Source: GCA-2786165 sp964625775 | Lineage (GTDB): Bacteria; Pseudomonadota; Gammaproteobacteria; Legionellales; Legionellaceae | Assembly (NCBI GenBank): GCA_964625775.1 | Contig: CAZVEH010000028.1 | Location: 1-31,214 of the forward strand | Direction of reading: 5' to 3' | DNA length: 31,214 nucleotides | Part shown: positions 7,295 to 15,177 of the stretch, one piece after another | How positions within the stretch are numbered: position 1 is the first letter of the stretch | How the letters are laid out: each line of letters begins with the position of its first letter | The notes under the pieces: model-generated | Databases searched by the model: none | Told to the model about the DNA's origin: nothing | The model's input: only the letters and a program-made list of their open reading frames with translations | Translations under genes and position numbers: made by a program

Positions 7295-8344
7295 ATGACT
7301 GCACTTAATCCCAATTCTATGTTTTATCGATTATCCACTATCCTGCATGCTTTTAAAGCACTTTATCGGTTGTCTCCTAAAGAAGTGGATGACTATATCA
7401 AATCTTACGACATTTATGAGTGTGATTGGGTCCAGGGTCAAGCGATGAAAGGTACCCAGGCGGTTGCGTACACAGAGGTCAAAGAACATATTTTGGATTT
7501 TTATGAAGTCATCAACCATCTTTGTGCGATTGGTGAAGTAGAGAAAATGTATATCCCCCCTGCTTTGGATTTGTCGCAAAATATCATCAGCAATCAAATG
7601 ATGTTTGAAAAGAAATTTGCACAATTATTGAATTTGAAGCCGGGTGACAAAGTATTTGAGTTGGGCTGTGGCAAAGGACGCGTGGCAGCGCATCTCGCCT
7701 CTGAGACCGGAGCTGACATTACGGGTATTAATATTGATCAAGGGCAATTGGATAGTGCCACTGCTTTTGCCAAAAAAAATGGGTTGTCTAAATGCGTCTT
7801 TCTGAACGCGGATTTTAATGAATTGCCTTTCGCGTATGCTGATCAGCATTTTGATGCCATTTACGAGATTCAAGCCCTATCTTTATCGAGAAATTTAGAC
7901 AAATTGTTTCAAGAGTTGCACCGTATTCTTAAACCAGGCGGCAAAATTTCATTACTAGAATGGGTGCGTTTACCCAACTATGATGCACATAATCCGCACC
8001 ATCTGGCGCTGATGCACAAGGTGAAGCCCTTGATTGGTGCGATTGGAACCCCTTCGCCAGCCGAGTATGAAACCGCATTGCGCAACGCGGGGTTTGAGGT
8101 CTTGATCAGCGAAGATCCCAGTGTGAATCATTCGCAGGAACCATTGATTCATAAGGCCAGTCATTCGTTTGATAACTTGGTGCCTTTTGTTCGGATTTTA
8201 GTGGCTTTAAAGATCATTCCCAAGCATTTTGTGCCCTTGTTTGCGCGATTGCAAAAAAACACCGAAGCATTGTGTGAGGCGGATAGACTAGGCTTGATCA
8301 CCACGTGTTATCACTTGGTGGCACAGAAGAAAAACGCGGTATAG
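7295..8344 (+). CDS. SAM-dependent methyltransferase, sterol-methyltransferase-like
   Basis: This is a class I methyltransferase of 349 aa. Motif I is VFELGCGKG (120-128), with the ribose-binding acidic residue D148 after GINI. The post-motif NADFNELPF is at 171-179, and the motif III region LKPGGKISLLEW is at 212-223. The long N-terminal helix region (1-110) plus a C-terminal lobe of about 125 residues resembles sterol C-24 and related small-molecule methyltransferases more than protein or rRNA methylases. The actual substrate cannot be read from the sequence. The start is firm: AAGGAG lies 5 bases before the ATG. The gene is divergent from hss and is followed by a strong terminator, so it is monocistronic. 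Confidence 0.8.
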   Translation: MTALNPNSMFYRLSTILHAFKALYRLSPKEVDDYIKSYDIYECDWVQGQAMKGTQAVAYTEVKEHILDFYEVINHLCAIGEVEKMYIPPALDLSQNIISNQMMFEKKFAQLLNLKPGDKVFELGCGKGRVAAHLASETGADITGINIDQGQLDSATAFAKKNGLSKCVFLNADFNELPFAYADQHFDAIYEIQALSLSRNLDKLFQELHRILKPGGKISLLEWVRLPNYDAHNPHHLALMHKVKPLIGAIGTPSPAEYETALRNAGFEVLISEDPSVNHSQEPLIHKASHSFDNLVPFVRILVALKIIPKHFVPLFARLQKNTEALCEADRLGLITTCYHLVAQKKNAV

Positions 8345-8362
8345 GATTTTATATTTATTGAG

Positions 8363-8409
8363 AGATGCCGTATCTTATGCATACATAAAGTACAGCATCT
8401 GTTATTTTT
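8363..8409 (+). terminator. intrinsic terminator after the methyltransferase gene
   Basis: The arms 8363-8379 and 8384-8400 pair at 14 of 17 positions over a CATA loop and are followed by GTTATTTTT. It lies between the methyltransferase stop at 8344 and the convergent gene ending at 8418, so it may act in both directions. Confidence 0.75.
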
Positions 8410-8417
8410 GGAGTTAG

Positions 8418-8996
8418 TTAAAATGGACCCAGAGCTATGGCAGCTCTCATGTTGTCCGCCTTTTCTACCTCACGAGAGTCTTCGCTAGCATTCCAACGAA
8501 GACGATGCGGGCTTAAGTGATTATCGAGGTCTTGGAGCTTGTTTAGCAGAATTGGAAGTATGGTGAGTATTAAAGAACCTACCACAGCAGCTTGAGTTAC
8601 GGCCAAAACAGCTAATCCACATAACGCTGCTCCAATACAGGCGCTTCCAAAAGCAAATAATTGCTGTAGGCTAAACATTAGTTGTACATTGAAGCGAGCT
8701 CTTCGAGCTTCCTCCTCATAATCATAATCTAGAGAGTAATCAGGGTTTCCAACGCTTGTATAGGCCAATCTCTTGTGTGCGATCATCGCGGGCACAATAA
8801 GAATGGCGCCACCTAATGCACATGCGCCCACCACTGTCGCCAAAGAACTTGCGGCTAAAACGCTACTGCCCAAATACGCCGATATAGGCGCTCCAACCAA
8901 CGCATTTTTGGCGCTGCCTATTGCGCCTCTTGCGATATCAAAAGCTGTATTGGTGTTGGTTTTATAAGGAAAGAATGTTGTCATGAGTTTGCTCAC
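8418..8996 (-). CDS. hydrophobic membrane protein, paralogue A
   Basis: I do not recognise this 192-aa protein family. The N-terminal 75 residues are almost identical to paralogue B at 9722-10234. They comprise a short polar head (FFPYKTNTNTAFDIARGA), then a Gly/Ala-rich hydrophobic block (36-72) that could form a membrane hairpin. A polar insert rich in Asp, Glu and Arg (about 80-105) is specific to this copy. A second hydrophobic block (110-152) contains ACIGAALCGLAVLAV, shared with the paralogue, and a charged tail ends in ALGPF. GTGAG precedes the ATG. A TATAAT lies upstream at 9026-9031, and the same promoter region is kept in the paralogue. An envelope protein or a membrane-inserted effector would both fit. 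Confidence 0.7.
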   Translation of the reverse strand: MSKLMTTFFPYKTNTNTAFDIARGAIGSAKNALVGAPISAYLGSSVLAASSLATVVGACALGGAILIVPAMIAHKRLAYTSVGNPDYSLDYDYEEEARRARFNVQLMFSLQQLFAFGSACIGAALCGLAVLAVTQAAVVGSLILTILPILLNKLQDLDNHLSPHRLRWNASEDSREVEKADNMRAAIALGPF

Positions 8997-9025
8997 TTTG
9001 GTTTAAATTAAGATAAAAATGATGG

Positions 9026-9031
9026 ATTATA
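9026..9031 (-). promoter_or_regulatory. -10 element of paralogue A
   Basis: The minus strand reads TATAAT here, 30 bases before the ATG, inside GAGTTATAATCC. The same context precedes paralogue B, so the promoter was duplicated with the gene. A clear -35 is not visible. Confidence 0.5.
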
Positions 9032-9098
9032 ACTCTTTTATGAACAAAAAAACATAATTGTTTGAATTTGACCTCTGTACATGACAAAAAAGCTGTCA

Positions 9099-9116
9099 TG
9101 CCCGCGCAGGCGGGCA
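9099..9116. repeat. REP-like hairpin
   Basis: TGCCCGC (9099-9105) pairs perfectly with GCGGGCA (9110-9116) over GCAG. It sits just before the 288-bp tandem repeats and resembles the hairpins inside them. Confidence 0.65.
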
Positions 9117-9153
9117 ACCATTTCTGATTTGGGACTGAAATAAATTAAGCAAC

Positions 9154-9284
9154 GTAGCCCGCAAGAAAGCGCAGCGAATTGCGGGGGGTTACGCTAAACG
9201 AGACCAGTGATCATCTATTTTTTGGACTATGTATAGGGTGGGTTATTGTCGATCCCGCAATTCACTACGTTACTTGCGGGCTAC
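9154..9284. repeat. MITE-like inverted repeats within unit 1
   Basis: Bases 9154-9185 (GTAGCCCGCAAG... GCGGG) and 9254-9284 (CCCGCAATTC... GGGCTAC) are imperfect inverted copies of about 31 bases around a 68-base centre. The same structure recurs at 9442-9572 in unit 2. Short non-coding sequences with such ends could be miniature transposable elements or paired REP sequences. Confidence 0.6.
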
Positions 9285-9347
9285 ATGAAATAAACATACC
9301 ACCAAATCAATACCCATGTAGTGATCCCATACCAAACAGCTTACATT

Positions 9348-9377
9348 GTGTCATTCCCGCCTGCGCGGGAATGACAC
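9348..9377. repeat. perfect 13-bp hairpin within unit 1
   Basis: GTGTCATTCCCGC (9348-9360) pairs fully with GCGGGAATGACAC (9365-9377) over CTGC. It is repeated at 9636-9665 in unit 2. This is the common REP-like hairpin of many proteobacterial intergenic regions, and it could stall transcription. Confidence 0.75.
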
Positions 9378-9435
9378 GAATTAGCTCGAATGTAGCCAAG
9401 GAATGATTTTGCCAGTGGCGAAAGTTAAAAAACTC

Positions 9436-9723
9436 AGCAACGTAGCCCGCAAGAAAGCGCAGCGAATTGCGGGGGGTTACGCTAAACGAGACCAGTGATC
9501 ATCTATTTTTTGGACTATGTATAGGGTGGGTTATTGTCGATCCCGCAATTCACTACGTTACTTGCGGGCTACATGAAATAAACATACCACCAAATCAATA
9601 CCCATGTAGTGATCCCATACCAAACAGCTTACATTGTGTCATTCCCGCCTGCGCGGGAATGACACGAATTAGCTCGAATGTAGCCAAGGAATGATTTTGC
9701 CAGTGGCGAAAGTTAAAAAACTC
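9436..9723. repeat. 288-bp tandem repeat, unit 2
   Basis: This is an identical copy of 9148-9435 in the same orientation. It contains the inverted repeats at 9442-9572 and the hairpin at 9636-9665. The repeat runs into the final bases of paralogue B: the TGA stop of that gene is read from 9722-9724, at the junction. Confidence 0.9.
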
Positions 9724-10234
9724 AGAACGCTAGCGCTGGAGCTCTATAGGAGTCTTGGCGCATTATTTCTAATTCTTCAGCATCAAGGGTGCTAGCGATT
9801 GCACGTGTCGGGCTTAACTGTTGTTCGCTGCGATTCATTGCGCTTGTTAATTGAATAATTACTAGGAATGTCAAAGAGCCAATCAGCGCGGCTTTGGCCA
9901 CGGCCAAAACAGCCAACCCACATAAAGCAGCGCCAATACAAGCGCTTGCGAAAGCAAATAATGGTCTTAGTCCAAGCGTTAGCATCCCTGTAGGGTTTAG
10001 TCCTAGCTGCTTATGTGCGATCATCGCGGGCACAATGAGAATGGCTCCGCCTAATGCACATGCGCCCACCAAAGTTGCCAAAGAACTTGTGGCCAACACA
10101 CTACTGCCCAAATACGCTGATATAGGCGCTCCAGCCAACGCGTTTTTGGCATTGCCTAGTGCACCTCTTGCGATATCAAAAGCCGTATTGGTGTTTGTTT
10201 TATAAGGAAAAAAATTTGTCATGAGTTCACTCAC
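9722..10234 (-). CDS. hydrophobic membrane protein, paralogue B
   Basis: This is a 170-aa sister of paralogue A (8418-8996). The two share about the first 75 residues nearly unchanged and then the ACIGAALCGLAVLAV block. Copy B lacks most of the acidic insert after residue 75 and has an independent, shorter tail ending APALAF. The predicted topology is the same: two Gly/Ala-rich hydrophobic blocks and a polar tail. The stop codon lies at the edge of the 288-bp repeat array, so the last residues or the stop may have been shaped by the repeat insertion. GTGAGTG precedes the ATG, and the upstream promoter-like region matches paralogue A. Function unknown. Confidence 0.7.
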   Translation of the reverse strand: MSELMTNFFPYKTNTNTAFDIARGALGNAKNALAGAPISAYLGSSVLATSSLATLVGACALGGAILIVPAMIAHKQLGLNPTGMLTLGLRPLFAFASACIGAALCGLAVLAVAKAALIGSLTFLVIIQLTSAMNRSEQQLSPTRAIASTLDAEELEIMRQDSYRAPALAF

Positions 10235-10263
10235 TGTAGTTTGAATAAGATAAAAAACGATGA

Positions 10264-10269
10264 ATTATA
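10264..10269 (-). promoter_or_regulatory. -10 element of paralogue B
   Basis: The minus strand reads TATAAT here, 30 bases before the ATG, in the same context as the one before paralogue A (9026-9031). No clear -35 is seen. Confidence 0.5.
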
Positions 10270-10360
10270 ACTCTTTTTTGAACAAAAACCACTCATGATT
10301 TTTAAATTTAATAACACAAATTATGTTGAAAGCAATCAAAGTATGAGTGCCGTGCAAGAG

Positions 10361-11863
10361 TTAGGCGCGAGGGGGGCAATGGAATTCTACGGCGGTTTGG
10401 CTGTCGCTGGCTATGGATCTTAAGGTCACTGGAAAGCCCCAGAGGGTGTAGAGATGTTTGAGCACCTCATGGGTGGTGTTTAGATGCAGGGGCATGTTGT
10501 TATATTGGGTATGATGTAGGGTCAAACCACGACTTCCTTCTAGATCAACACCAAACACCTGGATATCTGGCTCCATTTGACTGATATTATATTGATTGGA
10601 TAATACCTCTCGCACACGCTGATAGCCGTTGTCGTCATGGATGGCGCCGATTTGGAGCTGGGGATGGTTGGCATCATCGATCATTTGAAATAATTTTAAA
10701 TCGCGCATGACCTTAGGCGATAAAAATTGCGCAATGAAACTTTCATCTTTGTAATGACGCATTGCTGAATCCAAACTCTGCAACCAATTGGTATGGACCA
10801 ATTCTGGGAACCAATGTTGGTCTTCAGCGCTGGGTGTTTCTGCAATGCGGCGGATGTCTTGCATCATATGGTAGCCCAAAGTATAGGGATTGATCCCAGA
10901 AAAATAAGGACTGTTATACCCGGGTTGCAGGATCACCGAGGTATGGGTTTGGAGTACTTCTAGCATAAACTCGTCGGTGACCAGGTGCTCATCATAAAGT
11001 GCATGCAGTAAGGTATAATGCCAAAAACAAGCCCAGCCTTCATTCATCACTTTGGTTTGTTTTTGAGGATAAAAATATTGTGCTATTTTGCGCACAATGC
11101 GCACGATTTCACGTTGCCAAGGCTGGAGCAGTGGCGCATGTTTTTCAATAAAATATAATATATTTTCTTGGGGTTCTACCGGGAATTTCTTTTTTGGGTT
11201 GACGTCAGTTTTGTGTTTGTCTTTGGGGATGGTGCGCCATAATTCATTGACTTCAGCTTCCAGGTAAGCCTCCCGATTTTTCTGGCGAATTTTTTCTTCT
11301 TGCAGCGACAAAGGTGTCGGATGTTGATAGCGGTCAACGCCATAATTCATCAAGGCATGGCAGGCATCTAAAATCTCTTCCACGGCAGCAATACCATAAC
11401 GCTCTTCACATTCATTGATATAGTGTTTGGCAAAGACCAAATAATCAATGATGGCATCGGCCGAGGTCCACATTTTAAATAAATAATTAGATTTAAAAAA
11501 AGAATTGTGGCCATAGCAAGCGTGGGCAATGACCAAAGCTTGCATTGCCATAGAGTTTTCTTCCATCAGATAGGATACGCATGGGTTTGAATTGATCACC
11601 AATTCGTATGCCAGACCCATATGTCCGCGTTGATAATTTTTTTCTACAGAGACGAAGTGCTTTCCAAAAGACCAGTGCGTGTAGTTGATTGGCATGCCTA
11701 CCGATGCATAGGCATCAATCATTTGTTCGGCCGAAATCATTTCAATTTGGTTGGGGTATGTATCTAATTGAAAGTCTTTGGCGAGCCGGCCAATTTCTCG
11801 GTCATAATCAGCGATCAATTCAAAAGTCCATTCGGAACCCGTGGATAGCGGTTTTTTTTTCAT
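10361..11863 (-). CDS. spoVR: SpoVR family protein (YcgB)
   Basis: This 500-aa cytoplasmic protein is the SpoVR/YcgB family member (E. coli YcgB about 510 aa). The family name comes from a Bacillus sporulation gene, but in proteobacteria it travels with the PrkA-type kinase and the YeaH protein, and its biochemical role is not settled. Typical blocks are visible: ACYGHNSFFKSNYLFKMW, GWACFWHYTLLHALYDE, NPYTLGYHMMQDIRRI and the His-rich C-terminal LTLHHTQYNNMPLH. AAGGA precedes the ATG. The start overlaps the yeaH stop by 4 bases (ATGA at 11860-11863), so translation is probably coupled. It is the last gene of the yeaG-yeaH-spoVR operon. Confidence 0.93.
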   Translation of the reverse strand: MKKKPLSTGSEWTFELIADYDREIGRLAKDFQLDTYPNQIEMISAEQMIDAYASVGMPINYTHWSFGKHFVSVEKNYQRGHMGLAYELVINSNPCVSYLMEENSMAMQALVIAHACYGHNSFFKSNYLFKMWTSADAIIDYLVFAKHYINECEERYGIAAVEEILDACHALMNYGVDRYQHPTPLSLQEEKIRQKNREAYLEAEVNELWRTIPKDKHKTDVNPKKKFPVEPQENILYFIEKHAPLLQPWQREIVRIVRKIAQYFYPQKQTKVMNEGWACFWHYTLLHALYDEHLVTDEFMLEVLQTHTSVILQPGYNSPYFSGINPYTLGYHMMQDIRRIAETPSAEDQHWFPELVHTNWLQSLDSAMRHYKDESFIAQFLSPKVMRDLKLFQMIDDANHPQLQIGAIHDDNGYQRVREVLSNQYNISQMEPDIQVFGVDLEGSRGLTLHHTQYNNMPLHLNTTHEVLKHLYTLWGFPVTLRSIASDSQTAVEFHCPPRA

Positions 11864-13119
11864 ACGGGTTTCCTTTTAAAGAGCTCGCGAAACACAGGAT
11901 AAATGTCGGCAATGTGATCGATGTTTTGCATGGCAAAATTAGAATGTTGATTGGCCAGATGGGTATAACCTTCCCATAAACTTTGGTGATTGCGTGGCAT
12001 GATTTCTATATATGCAAAATATTGCAGCAATGGCATGAGTTTTTCTTGGAGTAAGGCTGTGCAGTGAGGGGTATCTGCATTCCAATTATCGCCATCTGAG
12101 GCTTGTGCCACATAGATATTCCACGCATTTGGATTGAATCGAGTTTCAATGGCATGGTGTAACAATTCTAGGGCGCTGGATACTACCGTGCCTCCGGTTT
12201 CACGTGAATAGAAAAAATCTTGCTCGGATACTTCTTTGGCGGAGGTATGATGGCGAATGAAGACCAATTCTATTTTGGCATAAGACCTTTTTAAAAATAA
12301 ATATAATAAAATGAAAAAACGTTTGGCAATGTCTTTTTTGACCTCATCCATAGAGCCAGAGACATCCATGATGCAAAACATGACCGCATGCGTTGTGGGG
12401 GCTGGTATTTTAACTCGATGATTATAGCGTAAATCAATTGTGTCAAGAAAAGGCACAGAATTCTTTTTCTTTTTTAAGCGCTCTATTTGCTCCAGGGCAT
12501 GTTGGATTGCTTGAGGATCGCCGGATGTCTTGGCTTGTGCGTATTGGCATTCTGCATCTTGCAAACGACGCTTGAAGATCGCGGATATCGCCACCCGCCG
12601 TCCGGTGGCTTGGCGCATTGAGCGCAATATATTGATATTGGTAGGAATTCCAGTGGAGGTGAGGCCCGCACGCACGGTTTTTAGGGTATTGAGTTGGGCC
12701 AATTCTTTTTTCACCAGATCGGGCAATTCCAAATCTTCAAAGTAATACTCTAAAAACTCGTCGCGTGTCAGCTCAAAAATAAATTCGTCTTCCCCTGAGC
12801 CGCTATCGCTTGCCTCGCCTGATCCAGAGCCTTCTTGTCCCTCTTGTGAGGGACGTTGAATCGTATCGCCCGTATTATATTGTTCATTTCCTGGCAAAAT
12901 ATGGTTTCTAAGGCCGCCTTTAGTATGTTGGAACACCGGTTCAGAGATGTCTTTAGCAGGGATGACAACTTTTTCCCCTTGATCGATACCGGTGATGCTG
13001 CGTTTGCCTATGGCATCAAAGACCGCTTTTTTGAGATGATCCTTATAGCGCAACATAAACCTGCGGCGGTTCACCGTGCCTTTGTGGCGAGAATTGCGAC
13101 GATCAATGAATTGGGTCAT
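11860..13119 (-). CDS. yeaH: YeaH family protein (DUF444, VWA-like)
   Basis: This is a 419-aa member of the UPF0229/DUF444 family, the usual partner of the YeaG kinase. It begins with the conserved FIDRRNSRHKGTVNRRRFM segment. A Gly/Ser/Glu-rich linker spans about 92-112. It then has a von Willebrand A-like domain with the metal-site motif DVSGS (252-256). Family blocks YSRETGGTVVSSALEL and YVAQASDGDNWNAD follow. It lies 21 bases after yeaG and overlaps spoVR by 4 bases. The VWA fold suggests a protein-binding adaptor or a target of the kinase; this is inference from the family. Only a weak ribosome site is seen, which fits translational coupling in the operon. Confidence 0.93.
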   Translation of the reverse strand: MTQFIDRRNSRHKGTVNRRRFMLRYKDHLKKAVFDAIGKRSITGIDQGEKVVIPAKDISEPVFQHTKGGLRNHILPGNEQYNTGDTIQRPSQEGQEGSGSGEASDSGSGEDEFIFELTRDEFLEYYFEDLELPDLVKKELAQLNTLKTVRAGLTSTGIPTNINILRSMRQATGRRVAISAIFKRRLQDAECQYAQAKTSGDPQAIQHALEQIERLKKKKNSVPFLDTIDLRYNHRVKIPAPTTHAVMFCIMDVSGSMDEVKKDIAKRFFILLYLFLKRSYAKIELVFIRHHTSAKEVSEQDFFYSRETGGTVVSSALELLHHAIETRFNPNAWNIYVAQASDGDNWNADTPHCTALLQEKLMPLLQYFAYIEIMPRNHQSLWEGYTHLANQHSNFAMQNIDHIADIYPVFRELFKRKPV

Positions 13120-13140
13120 GATGCGTGCTCGTTGAGTCGA

Positions 13141-15069
13141 TTATTGTGATTTACGAACGCGTAAATACCATTCACATAACAAGCGAACTTGTTTACGGGT
13201 ATACCCCTTCTCCACCATGCGTGATATAAATTCTTCGTGTTTTTTCTTATCATCCTCGGAGGATTTGGCATTAAAAGAAATCACGGGCAGTAAATCTTCT
13301 GTATTAGAAAACATCTTCTTTTCAATGACCGTTTTGAGTTTTTCATAGCTGTTCCAGCGGGGATTGGAGCCATGATTATTGGCACGAGCACGCAACACAA
13401 AATTCACCACTTCATTGCGGAAGTCTTTGGGATTGGAAATGCCGGCTGTTTTTTCAATCTTCTCTAAATCGGTATTCAGCGCAGCACGATCAAAGATTTC
13501 TCCGGTGTCTGGATCACGATAATCTTGATCTTGGATCCAGAAATCAGCGTACGTGATATAGCGGTCAAAAATGTTTTGACCATATTCTGAATACGATTCT
13601 AAATATGCTGTTTGAATTTCTTTGCCAATAAATTCGACGTATTTGGGGGACAAAAACTCTTTGATGAAACTCAGATATTTTTCTTGGATCTCTTGAGGAA
13701 ATTGCTCCTGTTCAATTTGTCGCTCTAAGACATACAGCAAATGCACGGGATTGGCAGCGATTTCACCTTGATCAAAATTGAAAACTTTGGAGAGAATTTT
13801 GAAGGCAAAGCGGGTAGAAATACCATTCATGCCCTCGTCTACTCCAGCAAAATCACGATATTCTTGATATGATTTGGCTTTTGGGTCGGTGTCTTTTAAG
13901 CTCTCACCATTATAAACACGCAGTTTGGAGTAAATGCTTGAGTTTTGCGGTTCTTTGAGTCGAGTCAACACAGAAAATTGTGCCAACATATGTAGTGTGC
14001 CGGGTGCGCAAGGTGTTTTGACGAGAGAACTGGAGTCTAATAATTTTTGATATATTTTGATTTCTTCCGACACACGTAAACAATAGGGCACTTTGACAAT
14101 ATTAATCCGGTCAATAAAGGCTTCGTTGTTTTTATTGTTGCGGAAAGTTTGCCATTCAGATTCGTTAGAGTGTGCGAGAATGATGCCTTCAAACGGAATG
14201 GAGGACAAACCTTCGGTGGGATTATAATTGCCTTCTTGGGTTGCGGTCAGTAACGGGTGTAGCACTTTGATCGGCGCTTTGAACATTTCTACAAATTCTA
14301 ATAAGCCGCGATTGGCCCGGCATAATCCCCCGGAGAAACTATATGCATCGGGGTCATTTTGTGAAAAATCTTCTAATTTACGAATATCAATTTTACCGAC
14401 CAAAGAAGAAATATCTTGGTTGTTTTCATCACCAGGCTCGGTTTTAGCGATTGCAATTTGTTTCATGCGCGAGGGTTTGACTTTGATGACACGAAATTGA
14501 CGAATATCGCCGTTAAATTCTTGCAAGCGTTTGATGGCCCAAGGTGACATGACATATCGCAGGTGACGTTTGGGAATACCAAATCGCTCCATCAAAATAG
14601 GGGCATCTTCATCCGCAAATAACGACAAAGGCGATTCATACACTGGTGAGCCTTTGATGGCATAAATAGGCATTTTTTCCATCAAATCTTTTAATTTTTC
14701 TGCCAAAGAGGATTTACCACCGCCCACGGGTCCAAGGAGATAAAGTACTTGCTTTGTTTCTTCAAGGCCTTGTGCGGAATGTTTTAAGAAGCCAATGATT
14801 TGCTCAATAGGTTCTTCCATCCCAAAAAATTCATTAAAAATCGGGTAACGAGAAATGACTTTATTGGAAAAAATTCGAGAGAGCACTGGGTCGTGACGGG
14901 TGTCAATTTCTTCAGGTTGGCCAATCGCCATCAAAAGGCGTTCTGCAGGGTTGGCGTACACGGATGAATCGGTTTTACATAACTCCAAGTAGTCGTCCAG
15001 ACTCATTTCTTCTTCTTTGTTATCCTCATAACGGCGCGAATAATTATCTAAGAAATCTTGGCTGCTCAT
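13141..15069 (-). CDS. yeaG: PrkA-type serine protein kinase YeaG
   Basis: This is a 642-aa PrkA family protein, nearly collinear with E. coli YeaG (644 aa). It has an AAA+-like N-terminal domain with the P-loop GPVGGGKS at 113-120 and a C-terminal PrkA kinase-like domain with blocks IFDRYITYADFWIQDQDYRD and KMFSNTEDLLPVISFNAK. In E. coli the yeaGH genes respond to nitrogen starvation and stress; similar control here is inference. The frame is open to a TTG at 15096, but the ATG at 15069 has AAGGGA upstream and matches the family N-terminus, so I use it. It heads the operon with yeaH and spoVR and is divergent from pepN. Confidence 0.95.
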   Translation of the reverse strand: MSSQDFLDNYSRRYEDNKEEEMSLDDYLELCKTDSSVYANPAERLLMAIGQPEEIDTRHDPVLSRIFSNKVISRYPIFNEFFGMEEPIEQIIGFLKHSAQGLEETKQVLYLLGPVGGGKSSLAEKLKDLMEKMPIYAIKGSPVYESPLSLFADEDAPILMERFGIPKRHLRYVMSPWAIKRLQEFNGDIRQFRVIKVKPSRMKQIAIAKTEPGDENNQDISSLVGKIDIRKLEDFSQNDPDAYSFSGGLCRANRGLLEFVEMFKAPIKVLHPLLTATQEGNYNPTEGLSSIPFEGIILAHSNESEWQTFRNNKNNEAFIDRINIVKVPYCLRVSEEIKIYQKLLDSSSLVKTPCAPGTLHMLAQFSVLTRLKEPQNSSIYSKLRVYNGESLKDTDPKAKSYQEYRDFAGVDEGMNGISTRFAFKILSKVFNFDQGEIAANPVHLLYVLERQIEQEQFPQEIQEKYLSFIKEFLSPKYVEFIGKEIQTAYLESYSEYGQNIFDRYITYADFWIQDQDYRDPDTGEIFDRAALNTDLEKIEKTAGISNPKDFRNEVVNFVLRARANNHGSNPRWNSYEKLKTVIEKKMFSNTEDLLPVISFNAKSSEDDKKKHEEFISRMVEKGYTRKQVRLLCEWYLRVRKSQ

Positions 15070-15177
15070 AGTAGATCCCTTCTGCTTATGAACCATTTTG
15101 ACAATCTACTACCAGTATAGAACGAATTCCAATAGAATGAGTAGATGAACTGAAAATTGTATCCAAGGATTTCCTTT

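Larger units (their letters stand above)
9148..9435. repeat. 288-bp tandem repeat, unit 1
   Basis: This unit is followed immediately by an identical second unit (9436-9723); reading both through, I find no difference. The 8997-9721 interval between the two paralogues holds no credible gene. The 75-aa frame in each unit (from 9179 and 9467) is a by-product of the repeat, with the VIPACAGMT peptide typical of translated REP-like hairpins. Confidence 0.9.

Noticed and set aside
9179..9406. 75-aa open frame, repeated at 9467-9694
   Set aside because: It is the translation of the 288-bp repeat itself, starts without a ribosome site and reads through the REP hairpin (VIPACAGMT). It is not a gene.
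9148..9723. Possible CRISPR-like repeats
   Set aside because: There are two long identical units with no spacers and no cas genes in the window.
12856..13149. 97-aa plus-strand open frame opposite yeaH
   Set aside because: It is a shadow of the conserved yeaH frame, without a ribosome site or a recognisable product.
15070..15177. TTGACA at 15098-15103 as a pepN promoter
   Set aside because: No acceptable -10 lies 15-19 bases downstream.
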